64,000 nt of DNA. Origin: Marsupella aquatica. Lineage: Eukaryota; Marchantiophyta. The stretch is from positions 7,936,001-8,000,000 of the forward strand of contig OZ316894.1 of the NCBI GenBank assembly GCA_973895155.1, given 5' to 3'. Positions 34,781 to 47,595 of this stretch are shown here, one piece after another (position 1 is the first letter of the stretch; every line of letters begins with the position of its first letter). Under the pieces are notes generated by a model. That model worked only from the letters and a program-made list of their open reading frames with translations, did not search any database and was not told the origin of the DNA. A program made the position numbers and the translations under genes.

Positions 34781-36440
34781 CATTAGAGAGGTCCCTCATG
34801 GTGTGTCATTAATGGAAACACCTCAAATTAGGGTAATCTTGGTTGTCATACTAGAGGTCAGAAGTACCAAATGACTGGAAATGTGGTCTTTACAAAGGCT
34901 ATTGGGGGGTTCTCTTTGGAGGTACAAGGGAGTTCATTGGGTCATTTGTGAATTAAATGGTGCTTCAATCTGAGGACTAAACGTGGGGTCACTCACGCTG
35001 TCATATTGGAAGCCATTAATGTTGGCATATTGGAGGTCATATAGTCATGGGAAGGCTCACTTATTAATGCTTTGGTGTAATGCTCTCAAAAACTCTTACA
35101 CAACATAGCCTCATATGTAGTGGTCATGTAGCATGTAAGGGACCCTATAATTGTGCTTGAGTCATGAATGAGGGTTTCTCTCAATTGAGTCAGGAGTGGA
35201 GAGCTATTAAATGCTAATATTTGGATGAGTATCACTATCATATGGTGAGACAATAAGGTAGTCCAAAATGGTGTTCATGCATGCGGGTTATGGGTTTATA
35301 TCGCGGGCATATATCGGACCTTTTATATCGCTAGCATCATTTTTTATATATAACATTGGTCCTTAACATTCTTGTTGGCACCTACACAAACAGCCATGAC
35401 CTTATGGGGGGGGTCGTGACATTATGAGTTATTAACCTTGCCTTCCCTACTTAGGGCCTTATGGGGGCGTCCGGACCTTGTTATTAACCTCTATAGTTGG
35501 TATTTCCCTAGGGCCTTATGGGGGGGGGTTTACATTGTTATTAACCTAGTCTCAACTTCCCTAGGGCCTTATGGGGGGTCCAGACATGTGAGAGATATTG
35601 TCAGAATATAACCCTAATTAATGACCCACAATATCCACCATCCCCATCCAACAGAATACCTTACCTTTACGGGGTTTAGGGGTCTAGCATTAGGTTTTTC
35701 CCGCTAAGTGTTCTTGCGTACCAACAGGAGCCCTTTTTCCTGAAAAAACATCGAGAGGGCAACGCTCGATGTGCTCATTTCTTGGCATGCCTTTGTGTGC
35801 ACATTGCAAGGGCTTAGGGTTGCGCAGCGTTGTGCTCCATTCCACCAAGCTTCGACACCCTTCGAAGCGTTGGGCGAGGCATTGTTCGGGCAAGCATTGG
35901 GTGAGGCATTGTTTGAGTGAAGCGTTGGACGTGGCATTGTTTTAGTGACCATTTGCAAGGTTTAGAGGAGGAGCTCCGACCCGAAGCCATTCAGGCTACA
36001 ATTGTTTTTGAGCTTGTTGCGCGCGGTCGGCGGAGCACCTCGGTAGGACTTGGGAGCTTCTTTGGAGGACCCTGCGCTTTGGAGGACATTCGGGCTTTGG
36101 AGTGCCCGATTGCAGGGTCAAGGCAATAGCTTCTTTACATTTGTCATTGTTGCGGGTGAGGAGCGGAGGATGAGCTGCAATCGGCGATAAGCTGCGGGTG
36201 AGGAGCGGAGGATGAGCTGCAATCGGCGATAAGCTGCGGGCGAGGAGCGGAGGACGACCTACAATCGGCGATAAGCTGCGGGCGAGGAGCGGAGGACGAC
36301 CTACAATCGGCGATAAGCTGCGGGCGAGGAGCGGAGGACGACCTACAATCGGCGATAAGCTGCGGGTGAGGAGCGGAGGACGAGCTGCAAATCAGCGACG
36401 AGTTGCAATCAGCAGCAAGCTACAATCGGCAAGAAGCTGT
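34781..36440 (+). repeat. CACTA internal non-coding region with two small tandem repeats
   Basis: At 35395-35590 the phrase GGGCCTTATGGGGG recurs at about 80-bp spacing. At 36151-36440 a 42-bp unit, TGCGGGTGAGGAGCGGAGGA plus TGAGCTGCAATCGGCGATAAGC, is repeated six times and then decays. No gene is recognised in this stretch. Confidence 0.75.
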
Positions 36441-38752
36441 GGGTGAGGAGTTGCAATCGGCGAGAACCTACAGGAGGTTCCATCAAGGAGCTGCGAGAAC
36501 TTATATCTGTGGGAGCGAGTTTGGGCTGAGGTGCGAGAAGGTCAGTTGTGCAATTTTGCGCTTCTTCCCCTTCTGGCCATTTGTTCATTCTGCATTTTTG
36601 CTTTGCTTTTGCCAATGTGCTACCAATGTGCTGTCAGTCCATGAATCCAATGTTGCCTTCTTGTTCTGTTGCTTAGTGTCTGCTAGTATGCTTATGGCAA
36701 TGACAGAGAAGCTCCGATTGCTAAGAGACTATTTGCTCTCTCTTTCTCGCTCTCTCTCTGTCCCTCTCTCTCTAAGTGCCTGAGTTTTGCACCAGTTTTT
36801 GAATGTCTACAATGTTGAGTTCCCTTTGCAGAGAAATGTGAATGCAGTTTTCGAATGTCTAGAATGTTGAGTTCCCTGACGTGATGCGATGGAGCATCCT
36901 GGACGCGCACTGATTGTAGCAGTTGTGCGTGTCGTCGGCACTGTCATGGATTGGAGAAGGAAATCCCATAGAACTAGCCATTGCACTTTCTCGCACAATG
37001 CCTGCATTTCCTTCCCTGTACCATGCTAGCTCCACTGCGACCTTCCACTGCTATCTATGTTGATTCCTTCCACTGCTACAAAATTCTGCTTTGCAATGGC
37101 ATCCCAATGCTCATATGTCCCAGTAAAATTCGGGTAGACATAAGTATTAGGCGCGGACTCTTCTCTCTCTGCCTGCCCAAGATCAGGGTTTACTGGTTCT
37201 AATTGCTAATTCAGTCCCCATTTAGAAAGACCTAAGAAATTTAACTATCTTCGAGCTTTATTGTTTGTTTTGGCAAAATCTTCCCTTGCGGCCAGCAGCT
37301 GAGGCCCAGCGTCCACGATGTCCGATACATTTTTCAAGACATAAGTAAGCTGGCTGGGAAATGCCTTTCTCCTCAATCTCAAGAGATGATTTTTCTGGAG
37401 TCTGCTCACGTATTGCTCTTGCTTGTCCAGAACCTGAACAGCTATTTACCACAACTGAATCAAGTGCCCGAGTTCTGACCAAGTTGTCCTTTGTCTGTCT
37501 GCTGTTGATTTCTGATTGCTACTTGTTGGATTTGTCTGCTATGTTCAATTCAGTTTGTTGTCTTGTTGTCGTCTGACAATGTTTGTGGTGCAAGGTGAGC
37601 TTGATCTCTTATTATTACAATGTAGTCCTTAGTTTTCCATTGTATGATGTTTTCCTTAGTCTATCTATGTTCCTCAATGAATTGGTTTCCTTACTCTTCT
37701 TTTGACATCCCTCTGTATCATAGCCCTTTTCTTTTCTCTTTTTTTTACTGAAGAGAAGTGCAAGCATGTATGGTGAATCCTCACTTGATTCCAGCAGCGA
37801 CTCTGTAGAATTTTGTCGCCAAAAAGTTTCAGAGTTTCGTGTGTGGTTTGCCAACTGCTGTGCCACCTCAGAGAATTCCTTAGTGGCTTTTGTACAAGCC
37901 TTGCTCTTCAACTATGGTAATTTACAGCTAACTGTCTGATGTTCACACAACATCCATACACAGCAATGAATACAACTCCATGAATACAGCCACATGATTT
38001 CCTTTGGTCTGCAAACTGGACAAAACTAAACTAAAATCAGCTTGGTCAATTTTAAATCCTTCGTAAGGGTCTCTGACAGCAGCCCGGTATAGTCATTTGT
38101 GCACGAAGATAGAGTACGGTGCAGCTTTTGAAAAAGTGGGTGGACCAGCAGCTTGTTGAGAGTAAAGCAACTTATGGTTCTGTAACAGATGTGTGCAGCA
38201 GCTTAAGATGTAGAAGGCACACAATAAAACTTGATTTTTACAGATTTAAAAAAGGGCAGGGTGAGTGAGCACTGCATGTTGAACTCACAGGTCCGAATCT
38301 TGATTTGATTTCGCTGCTAAAATTCGTATCTCTTGCCTGAGTCCCAGTTTGCTGGAGTTTTGTTGCTCTCTGTGCTTTGTTGTGCACATTGTTGTGTTTG
38401 CTCTGTCCATTTTAAAACTTGAGAGCCAAATGAATGCTTTGCTGAAACTCAATTGCTATTTGTTCTGTGTTGCCCTTACAGATTTTAAAAAGGCAGGGTG
38501 AGTGAGCACTGCTGTACAACAAGCAAAGGCATACAGGTTGCAATATTTGTGATTGCTTCCAATCATCTAGGCCAAGGTTATTTGCGCTGCTCAGTCCTAA
38601 ATGCTTTGCCATCTATAAAGCATTGGTTTATGTTGCACCCTTGTGGTTACATGTCATATTTTATGCTGCACCCTCATTCTTTTGTGTCATACTGCACCCT
38701 GTTATTCCTTCTTGTTTCACAATCTGATGTAGGGTCTGAGTGTGCAGGACCA
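36441..38752 (+). other. CACTA internal region, possible leader exons
   Basis: No protein domain is recognised. A CT-rich microsatellite lies at 36735-36775. A direct duplication of AGGGCAGGGTGAGTGAGCAC-like sequence occurs at 38255 and 38490. The T-rich, intron-like texture suggests untranslated exons of the PHD or transposase transcript. Confidence 0.35.
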
Positions 38753-39411
38753 TGGCTCGCAATAAGCAGAAGGCCATGAATCGTTGCAGAGGTGAATCCT
38801 CTCAAGCACCTCAATTGTCCTTATATTCAGACATTGAGATTAACCAGAATAGTCCACATGTATGTGCGATTTGTGATGAGGGAGGGGATCTCATTGTTTG
38901 TGATGGGCCTTGCCACCGACATTTCCATAAGAATGTTTCCTGTCCTTTGGGTCAGCAATGGCTATGCCCAACTATATCCCTCGCTGATGGCCATGTTGGA
39001 GAATGGCTTTGTGTTGATTGCAAGAATGAGGAACATTCTTGCTTTAAGTGCCATGTGTCTAAAAAAATTGGTGAAGAGGTAAGAAAATGTCCAGACTCTC
39101 TCTGTGCCCGGTTTTACTGTCGGCAGTGTTTGGTTCCTGGCACAGCATCATGTGGACTCCATATTTGTCTTACTTGTGGACAGGGGCCCAATGATGGGGC
39201 TAATGGCTTTTTGGTTCAGTGCATGAGGTGTCCTAAGGCATGGCACAAAGACTGCCTGCTGTTTATCCAGCAGAGGGGATTTGCCCATGATCGAACAATT
39301 TGGGATCACTCAGCGCATGGGCAGCCCAAGAAGGGGATGTTTTACTGTCCTGACCATGACATTGATCCTACACTAGGCACTCCTGCTAGGAGCCACATAT
39401 CTTGGATTTGA
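38753..39411 (+). CDS. EDM2-like PHD-finger protein carried by the CACTA element
   Basis: A 219-residue frame starts MARNKQKAMNRCRGESSQAP. It has tandem zinc fingers: CAICDEGGDLIVCDGPCHRH with FH (about 43-67), CVDCKNEEHSCFKCHVS (about 91-107), FYCRQC, CGLHICLTCGQGP and FLVQCMRCPKAWHKDC (about 157-172), ending FYCPDHDIDPTLGTPARSHI. The order of fingers and the closing H-x-IDxxLGTPxRxHI segment resemble the PHD region of plant EDM2, a nuclear regulator of heterochromatin marks and transposon silencing. EDM2's downstream methyltransferase-like half is absent. The ATG is 12 bp behind a GTGTGCAG acceptor-like site. It lies between CACTA termini, upstream of TNP2 and in the same direction. It is either a captured host fragment or a standing gene of this lineage; an effect on silencing is inferred. 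Confidence 0.75.
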
Positions 39412-40008
39412 TTGAGGCTGGATCGAACACAAACTTGAGATAGAGCTTTTTGATGGTTTCACGTGGACTTAAACAATTTTCAGAGTGCTAAAACATGTGG
39501 ACTATTTATATGCAGTTTGATGAACTCCTCATGTATACACACTCTACGACAGTGCATTGCGGATTGAGGCAATTAATTTTGAGAAATCAACTTTATTATC
39601 TTTTCCAGGGTAGGATTCTGATTTTCAAGCATGTACTTTGAGTGTGACTTTCCTCCATATTGATGTCTAAACTTCACTTGTAAATTTGTCACTGGTGTCA
39701 CAAACGTTACTTATTCCAGACCTGTCTGCTCACATTCCTAATAGGCAAACAAATACTGGAAATGATGAAGGCACAGAGATTTACGTTCATAGTATCATTC
39801 TGATGACACTGTATGTGATGCTCTATTTGTATGCAAGGAGAAGGTGCCCTACTACAGTGGATTTGAGAAACTGGGCTCTGTGGGTTTGAGCAATTGGACT
39901 GTGGTTGGCATCGGTTGTACAACTGTGACGGTAGGCCCAATTTTGTATGCATGTCACTCTGATTCAGTTTGAAAATCATAGTTTGAATACAATTTCAATC
40001 AAGCTAGC
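39412..40008 (+). other. Spacer between the PHD gene and TNP2
   Basis: It holds no recognised coding region. It may contain introns or the TNP2 promoter. Confidence 0.4.
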
Positions 40009-43000
40009 ATGGCACAATTGCCACAGAATACGTTAGGTGTGGGTAGAACTCCAAAGTTGCCGCTCTTCCATCCAGCTAGAGTACAACATCGTGATGATGC
40101 TTTGTGGGTTCGAGAACAGAAGGCCTGCCACAAGAGTGGGGACCATAAGATGTACTGCCCTTGTGTGAACTGCAAAGGGAATTATAGGACTAATCGGAAT
40201 ACTGCTAGACTGCACCTTATTAAACATGGTCGGTACCCTGCATGTCGAGTGTGGGTGGGAGAGGGACAGGACTCTTCTGATGAAGAGTGGGGTGCTGACT
40301 ACATGTCACAACATGGCCCTGAGGCATTGAGGGTAGCAAACCTTCAGCAGGCAACCTGTGCACAACAGCCAACTGTAGATGTTGAAGAACATTTATTTGT
40401 AGATGTTCCAGAGTATCCAACTGTGGATGTTCCAGAGTATCCAACTGTGGATGTTCAAGAACATCCAACTATAGATGTCGAAGAACATATCAGGGCTCTA
40501 CTGGAAGAAACGTTGCTGAGAACCAGTGAAGAATCCCCTGAGCATGAGCTAGATGATCAGGACCGTTTTGACTTGGATTTTGTACTTGGGGATGATGAGA
40601 GTGAAGGAGGTGCCCATCCTGTAAACCCCCTTGAAACCTCCAAAACTCCTGTGGAGACTGATCCTGCACAGTTATCTTTAGATGCAGCAATGCAACCTTT
40701 GTTCCCAGGCAGCAAAATAGATGTTGTGTCATTCATGTTGCTTCTGCTGAACATCTGTCATGGCCATGGATTCTCAAACAAAGGAGTGAATGCATTGTTG
40801 TCTTTGATGGGGGAGCATGGTATGCCTACAAAGCATAATCTGCCCAAGAACTTATATGCTGCAAAGCAGCTATTGAGAAAGCTTGGCTTGGATTATGAGA
40901 GAATCCCTGTCTGTGAGAAAGGTTGTATGCTCTTTAGGGGTGAGAATGCCAAGTTAGAAAACTGTTCAGTGTGTCAGCAGCCCAAGATGAAGAGAGTGGG
41001 GAATTCATTACAGGCAAGGAAGGTAGTGCGGTATTTCCCTATAATTCCCAGGTTGAAGAGATTGTATGCCACTGCTGGTACATCTAAACTCATGACTTGG
41101 CATCATGAGAATAGAAGCACAGACAACATGGTTCGGCACGCAGCAGATTCAAAGGCTTGGAAGCATGTGGATACAAATATTGATCGGGAATTTGCAGCTG
41201 AACCAAGGAATGTGCGATTTGGGTTGGCACTTGATGGGGTGAATCCCTTTGGGAATAATTCCACAGCTTGGTCTACCTGGCCAATACTGTTGTTGAATTA
41301 CAATTTACCTCCTTGGCTTACCACCAAGAAGTTCTTTGTCATGCTAGCTATGCTGATTCCAGGACCTGATTCAGTAACAGAGGAACAGCTAGACATAATA
41401 TTGGGCCCATTCTATGAGGAGTTGGAGCTGTTGTGGAAGAAAGGAGTGCCCTGCTTTGACAAATTGCCACGCCCAGGATTGTCTCAACACTTCAACCTTA
41501 GGGCTGTGCTATTGTGGACAATCAATGATTACCCTGCATATGGTTTAATATCTGGACAACAACACTTTGGATACAAAGGATGTGTCATCTGTGGGCCAGA
41601 ATGTATGGCACGTGGTTCTAAGCACTTGCAGAAATTAGAGTACAGTGGCCACCGTCGATGGTTAGCAACAAGGCATCTTTTTCGTAGACCAGATAGTGCA
41701 CAATACTTTGATGGTGCAATTGAGAGTCGACCTGCACCGTGTAGAATGACAAGCTCTGATAGAAAGAAGTGGGGAGACGAGACAACAGAATATTTGAAGA
41801 AGGGAGGAACCAAGGTTGAGGATGAGAAATGCCCCATAAAGGTGCATGGAGTGAAGAGGGCTACTGGTCTGTACAAGTTGCCCTATTGGAATGTAAGACT
41901 CCATACTACTACAATGAATTTCTGCAATCTCTTCATATGACTTTGAAATATATTCTCTTCATATACTTCCTGTAGCCCAGATTTTGTAATTGTTGTATTC
42001 AATGCACTAATTTCTGAATTGTGTCCACTGCACAAACTACTGCCCAGTGATGCCAAAAGTTGTATTCAATGCCCTAATTTCTGAATTGTGTGTCCACTGC
42101 AGAAACTACTCATTAACCATTGTCTAGATCCCATGCACTGTGAGAAGAATCTTGCACACAACATTGTGCACACTATCATTGGGACCAAGGACACTCCTTC
42201 TGTGAGAGAAGACATGAAGCTCTTACAGGTGCGCCAACACCTATGGCTTGTACCCAATCCAGCTCCCAAGCGTAAGGATGACAAATTGTTGATGCCCCCA
42301 GCCCCATATTGCCTGAGCAAGAAGGAAAGAACAAGGTTCTTGGAGGTTTTATTGACCTTGAAAGGGCCCACTGGTTTTTCAAGTTCTTTGGCAAAGTGTG
42401 TTACAAAATCCAAGAAACTCTCTGGGTTGAAATCACATGATTTCCACCAACTCATGCAACAGATTCTCCCTCTGGCAACAATGGGATTACTTGATGAAGG
42501 GGTTCGCTTGGCCATAGCTGGGGTGAGCAATATCTATCGCCAGATCTGTACGAAGGTGTGGGACCCTTCAATGTATGAGAATTTGATGATGGATGTTGCA
42601 TTCACTCTCTGCATTTTGGAAATCCATTTTCCACCAAGCTTCTTTGATGTCATGACCCATTTAATGATTCACCTAGTGGAGGAATTAGACTTGTGTGGCC
42701 CAGTTACAGGCAGATGGATGTACCCAATAGAGAGGAACCTGAAGGTATTGAAGGGTTATGTACGAAACAAGGCACGTCCAGAGGCTTCTATGGCTGAAGG
42801 CTATGTATTAGATGAGTCTTTGGGATTTCTTTCTGAATACATGATTGATGCAAAGGGAGAGGGAAAACGAACCTGGGAGTTGGAGGAGGATGCTGGCGTT
42901 GCAGGCATTGTTTTGGAAGGGGCTGCAAAGGCGATAACTTTGGATTGGTCTGAAATGATGGCCATGCATCATTATATATTAGAGAATGAAGAGACAGTGG

Positions 43001-44002
43001 CTCCATGGTATAGGTACATAAACCCTAGAAACTCTCCTATCCTTAGGCATATGGATCATAATTATGTTTCCCCATTGTGTTTGTATATTCATGGTGGATC
43101 GTGCACTAATGTCTTCAGTGTTGTTGTTGCCATGCAGGATATATGATGCTACCAATGAGACTGTTACCAAACGAAGAGTGGATTTCCGGAAGGAGTGGAT
43201 GAGGAAGCCTGCCAATCGAAGAAAACCAGTGGAATTTCCCGTAGACTGCCAAGAATTGCCACCTTTCAGGGAATGGTTTCAAACATTAGTCAATACCCAT
43301 AATTTTGAGAAAGAGTCTGAGCGGTCATTACTATCTGCATACTCCACACCACCTAGTTTGAAGGCACGACTGTATAGGGCATGTAGAGCCTATGGGCACC
43401 ATTGGAGGACTATTCCATCCTTGGGGTGTTTGAGTGATTGTGATTCTGGTGCTTTCAGCACTTTTGATTCTGGGATGGCTTCTACATTCACTGAGAAGCG
43501 AGTGGACAGGTCTGGTGCAACCATAGAAGAATCTGTACAGTATGTAGGGGCCTTGACAGATATCTTGGTACTGAATTATGGCAGCTTGAGGAAAGAGGTG
43601 ATTCTTTTCAAAGGGAAATGGGCAGATCCATCATGGACTCCTAAATCCTCTGCCAGTATGAGGTATACCAAGTCTGGTCTTTGGCAGGTGAATTTCCATA
43701 GAGAACTGGGTGTGTCCAAGAAAATGGATTACGTTTTCCCAAAGCAAGTGGAGCAGGTTTTCTTCCACCCCAATGAGAAGGGGATAGCATGGAGAACAAT
43801 CCTCCACAAAGAATCCAGGTCCACAAGGGTGTTAGGTGATTACACAGACGTTGATTTCCATGCTACAATGGAAAACAATGCCAAATTACACATCGAATTG
43901 GCTAAGGCCTGTAGGTCCAGAGAAAATCCAGGACCAAGTACTGGTCCCAAACGAGGCAGAGATGCAGAGGGATCTGCAAGAAAGGGCAGGCCTAAGCAGT
44001 GA
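40009..44002 (+). CDS. TNP2-family transposase of the CACTA element (TNPD equivalent)
   Basis: Exon 1 (40009-41892) begins MAQLPQNTLGVGRTPKL. The transposase-associated zinc domain CPCVNCKG...HLIKHGR is near residues 46-78. A short degenerate repeat VDVPEYPT/VDVQEHPT covers residues 123-165. The TNP2 core has VCEKGCMLF, LALDGVNPFGN (about 405-415, first catalytic Asp region), WPILLLNYNLPPWL, HFGYKGCVICG and LPYWN. The intron 41893-42102 joins in phase 0 to LLINHCLDPMHCEKNL, the conserved TNP2 motif. A DUF4218-like region follows (IHFPPSFFDVMTHLMIHLVE, GPVTGRWMYPIERN). A second intron (about 43077-43137, CACTAAT branch, CCATGCAG) leads to HHWRTIP and a DUF4216-like region (SVQYVGALTDILVLNYGSLR, KGKWAD, QVFF). 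No stops or frameshifts are evident. It would cut the element at its ends in the nucleus. Confidence 0.9.
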
Positions 44003-44100
44003 ATAGGTTTTAGCTAGGTGTGTGAAGTCCATAGATGGACTACATGTATGGACTATTTATGAAATCAGACTAATGGTTTACCCATTTGTGCAGTTGGTGA

Positions 44101-47100
44101 ATGCAGCCTGTGAAAGGAAGATTGCAAGGGTTGTCACATTCTGTGAATCCTTATGAGGAGGCCCGAAATCGGAACATAGAGCATAATGTCAGAATTATGC
44201 GTGATCTAGGACTGGGGCCAGACTGCAAGCTGATGTGTGTGTTGATATGTCTATTGCAAATTTGATTCAGTAGATGGAGTTGTCAGGTTCATGTTCTGTT
44301 TTCATATTCCAGATTGGTCTCATACTAGTATGGATCCTGTACATAAGTACTAGTGTTATGGTGTTGTAGATTCATTTTGCATGTATGTTTGATCTGCATT
44401 GGTGTATGTTGATGATTGCTTTGTTCCTTAGAGGCCCAACCACACATGTACAACGAGAGAGAGGAAAGCCTGCTTTGGTGAAAGGTACTTCAACTGAAAC
44501 ATTGCCAAAGAGGAGGAGCTCTAGACTATCAGAAGTTACCAAGGTGAACATGGCAGAGTTTGGTGATGATGGCTATGGTTCTCCTTCTGAGTATGACACT
44601 GAGGATTCTGACATTGGAGGGTCAGAACCAGAGAGTGCACAACAGGTAATGCTTGAACTTCATCATCCTAATAGGAAGGGATCCTTGTCCCTTTTTCAAA
44701 TTATATGTTGATATGCTTACGTTGTCCATGATGTAGGTACAGAAACAAAATCGTGGTCCTAAGAAGACTGGGCCTGGTGGAGGTGGGCTAGTGAGATGTT
44801 GGAAAGACCCAGACACTGGACTCTTATATGAAAGTGAGTGGATTGTACTGTTCTACTTTTCAGGTGTGTTTGGAAGTTGATATTCTACTTGGAAATGAAA
44901 TTAATTGAAGTGCTTTGGTGTTGTGTGTTTGTTTAGTGGTTCCATCAGCATCTGAAGGCAGATCAGGTCAATCTGATGTACTACATTCCAGAGGATCTTC
45001 AGGTAATACACAATCTGCTCGTGTTGCATATGCAAGTACATTTGCTCAACTTTTCAATCATGTACATATTTTTTGATTGAATGCATGTGTGTGCATTGCA
45101 GGAGGGGCCTCTGAGATGCGCAGGGAACGAAGGCATGCTAAGAAGCAGTTTGATAATACTGCCAAACAACGAAGGGATTGCGGAGAGGTGCCCAAACACA
45201 TTAAAGTGAGTATTGTACTTGTTTGTAGATTTAGACAAATCTGATCCTCTCTGTTGTTGTGTGTATAAAACCTGGACTCTGCATAAATTCCAGAGTTATG
45301 ATCTGACATTGTCTGTGAAATGCAGATTTATGACAATGATATTGATGATTCTGATGGCAACAAACAATACTGGCTGGAGGAACTTCGTGGCAACGTACTC
45401 AGAGTCTTTGATGTATCAAAGCCAAAATGGACTGATCATCCACAAGTTCATACAACCACAGTGTGGAATAACATGGCAGCTGAGTGGGAGTATGTGGGTG
45501 GGGAATTTATTAACACCAAATTCCAGAGTCATTGTCGTGGCATATTGAAGAGAGAGCGCCATAAAATGCATGTTTATTGGAAGAAAGTTTGCAATGAGGA
45601 TCCAACCAAACTTGGGCCATCTGGTGTTGATCCAAAGAAATGGGCAGCTTTGGTATCTCATTTTACCAGTCCAGCATTGATATCTTTGAGTAAACAGATG
45701 ACTGATAAAAGAGCACGAGTGCAAGATACCTCTCACTTTGGAAGGGGAGGGCATGCTGCAGCAGCAAAGAGAATGGTAAATTGTCTATCATTTTCACTAT
45801 CAATTCTGTCTTGTTTGTGAATCTTGATGAAAACAAACTCTGTGATTTCTCATTCATTGTGTGTTTGAACAGAAGCAGAAGAGAGGATCAAGCCCAGGTA
45901 TATCTGACCTGAAAGAAAACCATGGTAGTCAGGGTTCATTGCCAAAGGTGACAATGAGCCCATCATTGGCAAGTGCAGAAGGTCAGACTGGTAGTTTTGT
46001 GGGAGCAAAGGTGAGCCCATCATTGGCAAGTGGGGAGGGTAAAAGTGCTAGCTTACTGGGGCAAGGAAACAGACATGGATCAGCTGTGAGTATTGTCATA
46101 CCAATTTGATTTGTACATCATTCTCCATTTGACAGAGCCAGTGTTGTGTCGTTTGTAAGTTTGACAGTGAGACTGTTGTGTTGGTTTGTGGTTCATTTAC
46201 AGACCCCACATTCAAAAGAAGAGATCACTGCCATTGGGGCTGTGAAATTGGATGTCGCTGAGTTGAAAGGCACTGTGAGGGAGTTGACAAACATGATGAC
46301 TACATGGATGGCACATCACCCCAGTAATGCACAAGTTCCAACAGTTGTGCCTAGTCACAGTAAGTTGACTACAACTACCAAACAAGGTAGTAGAAAGCGA
46401 TCTCTTACTTTTTCAGGCGATAATGAAGGTAAAATTCTCTATCATGTATACACTGTCCATTCAATGTAATTATTGTGATGTGTATATGTCATTGCATGTT
46501 TATAATGTTCTTGCATGTTTTTAGTGTGATTATATGTTGCTGGTGTATACATGTTTGTTTATGCATTTCTTTTGTGTGTGTTTTATGACAGCATCTTTAG
46601 GGGAGCCTCCTGTGTCGCAGGGAAGACCAACTGACACAGCTAACAGTACTCTAAAGCAAACTGAATTGGAAGTGAACCTTTTGCCATCTAAGTTGCCCAA
46701 AGAAGCCATTTCAGATGTCTTTCAGTTGCCAGAGGATAAGTCGACTCAGTTGACACCAGATGTAACCCCAGAATCATCTGAGTTGCCAAAAGAAACTCCC
46801 ATTCCAAGTGAACAGGATGACACTCCATCAACTAGAAAGGGAAAGAAGAAAAGGAAGAAAGGATCCTCAGCAAATGCATCACCTGCACAGAAGAAACCAA
46901 TGCAGTCTCCTAACCCCGTTGCAAAGGTAAATGTGTGTTTGATTTGAGTGTTCTTCTATCTTTCAATTTCTGTTTATTGCATTTTTAACAAAATGTGTTG
47001 TTCACAGTTTGCAAGAGGAGATTTGGTGAAGATGAAGAGCGTTGTGGACAATTCCATGATAGTGGCAGAAGGTGAGGTGACAGGGCTGCCAGGAGAAGAT

Positions 47101-47268
47101 AAGTTTCATTGTGCAGATTTTGAAAGCCCTTTCTTGCGAGTGCGTGTGATTGAAGTGTTTGTAGATGTGGCATTGCCATTTGCCAATTCAGGGGAGAACC
47201 AGTCTAAATTATCTGATGTGAAAGGGATGAATGCCCTATGGAACTCTAGATTGCTTAAGAAGCAATAG
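44101..47268 (+). CDS. TNPA-like DNA-binding protein of the CACTA element, multi-exon
   Basis: Starting 99 bp after TNP2, ATG 44101 opens an exon with NPYEEARNRNIEHNVRIMRD, the usual En/Spm accessory N-terminus. Later exons start at about 44432 (KRRSSRLSEVTKVN), 44738, 44939, 45102 and 45325. The 45325 exon has a Transposase_24-type domain ending KKWAALVSHFTSPALISLSK and RVQDTSHFGRGGHAAAAKRM. After several small exons (45872, 46201, 46590), the last (from about 47007) encodes FARGDLVKMKSVVDNSMIVA and GEVTGLPG...VRVIEVFVDVALPF. That is the C-terminal Tnp1/En/Spm-like domain; stop at 47268. Each exon is bordered by usable GT and AG sites. TNPA proteins bind subterminal motifs and promote excision; the TGAC-rich arrays at both ends are the likely targets. 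Confidence 0.85.
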
Positions 47269-47595
47269 AAATAGCACTCTATCAAGAAACAATAGACATG
47301 ATAGAATGACAACTCTGTTTTTCTATAAACATGCAGAGTGATTGGTATGTCAGGTTGTAACAATTGACAATCTAATATTATTGATGTCAATGTAATTTTG
47401 TTTCATAAATTTGCATTGAGTTCAATATTTACCGTGAGACTTATGAAGGTATCTTGTATGAATATCAATTGGATTTGTGATATATATCGAATGTTTCTTT
47501 AAGTTTTCATTTAGCAACTCTATTGAATGGCTTTGTAATATATGATTTTTGATTGACATCAAGTTTTATCTATCATGATCACTTAAATTTGAATT
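47269..47595 (+). other. 3' untranslated region and spacer after the TNPA-like gene
   Basis: AT-rich, non-coding sequence with no recognised structure between the TNPA stop and the right subterminal region. Confidence 0.4.
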
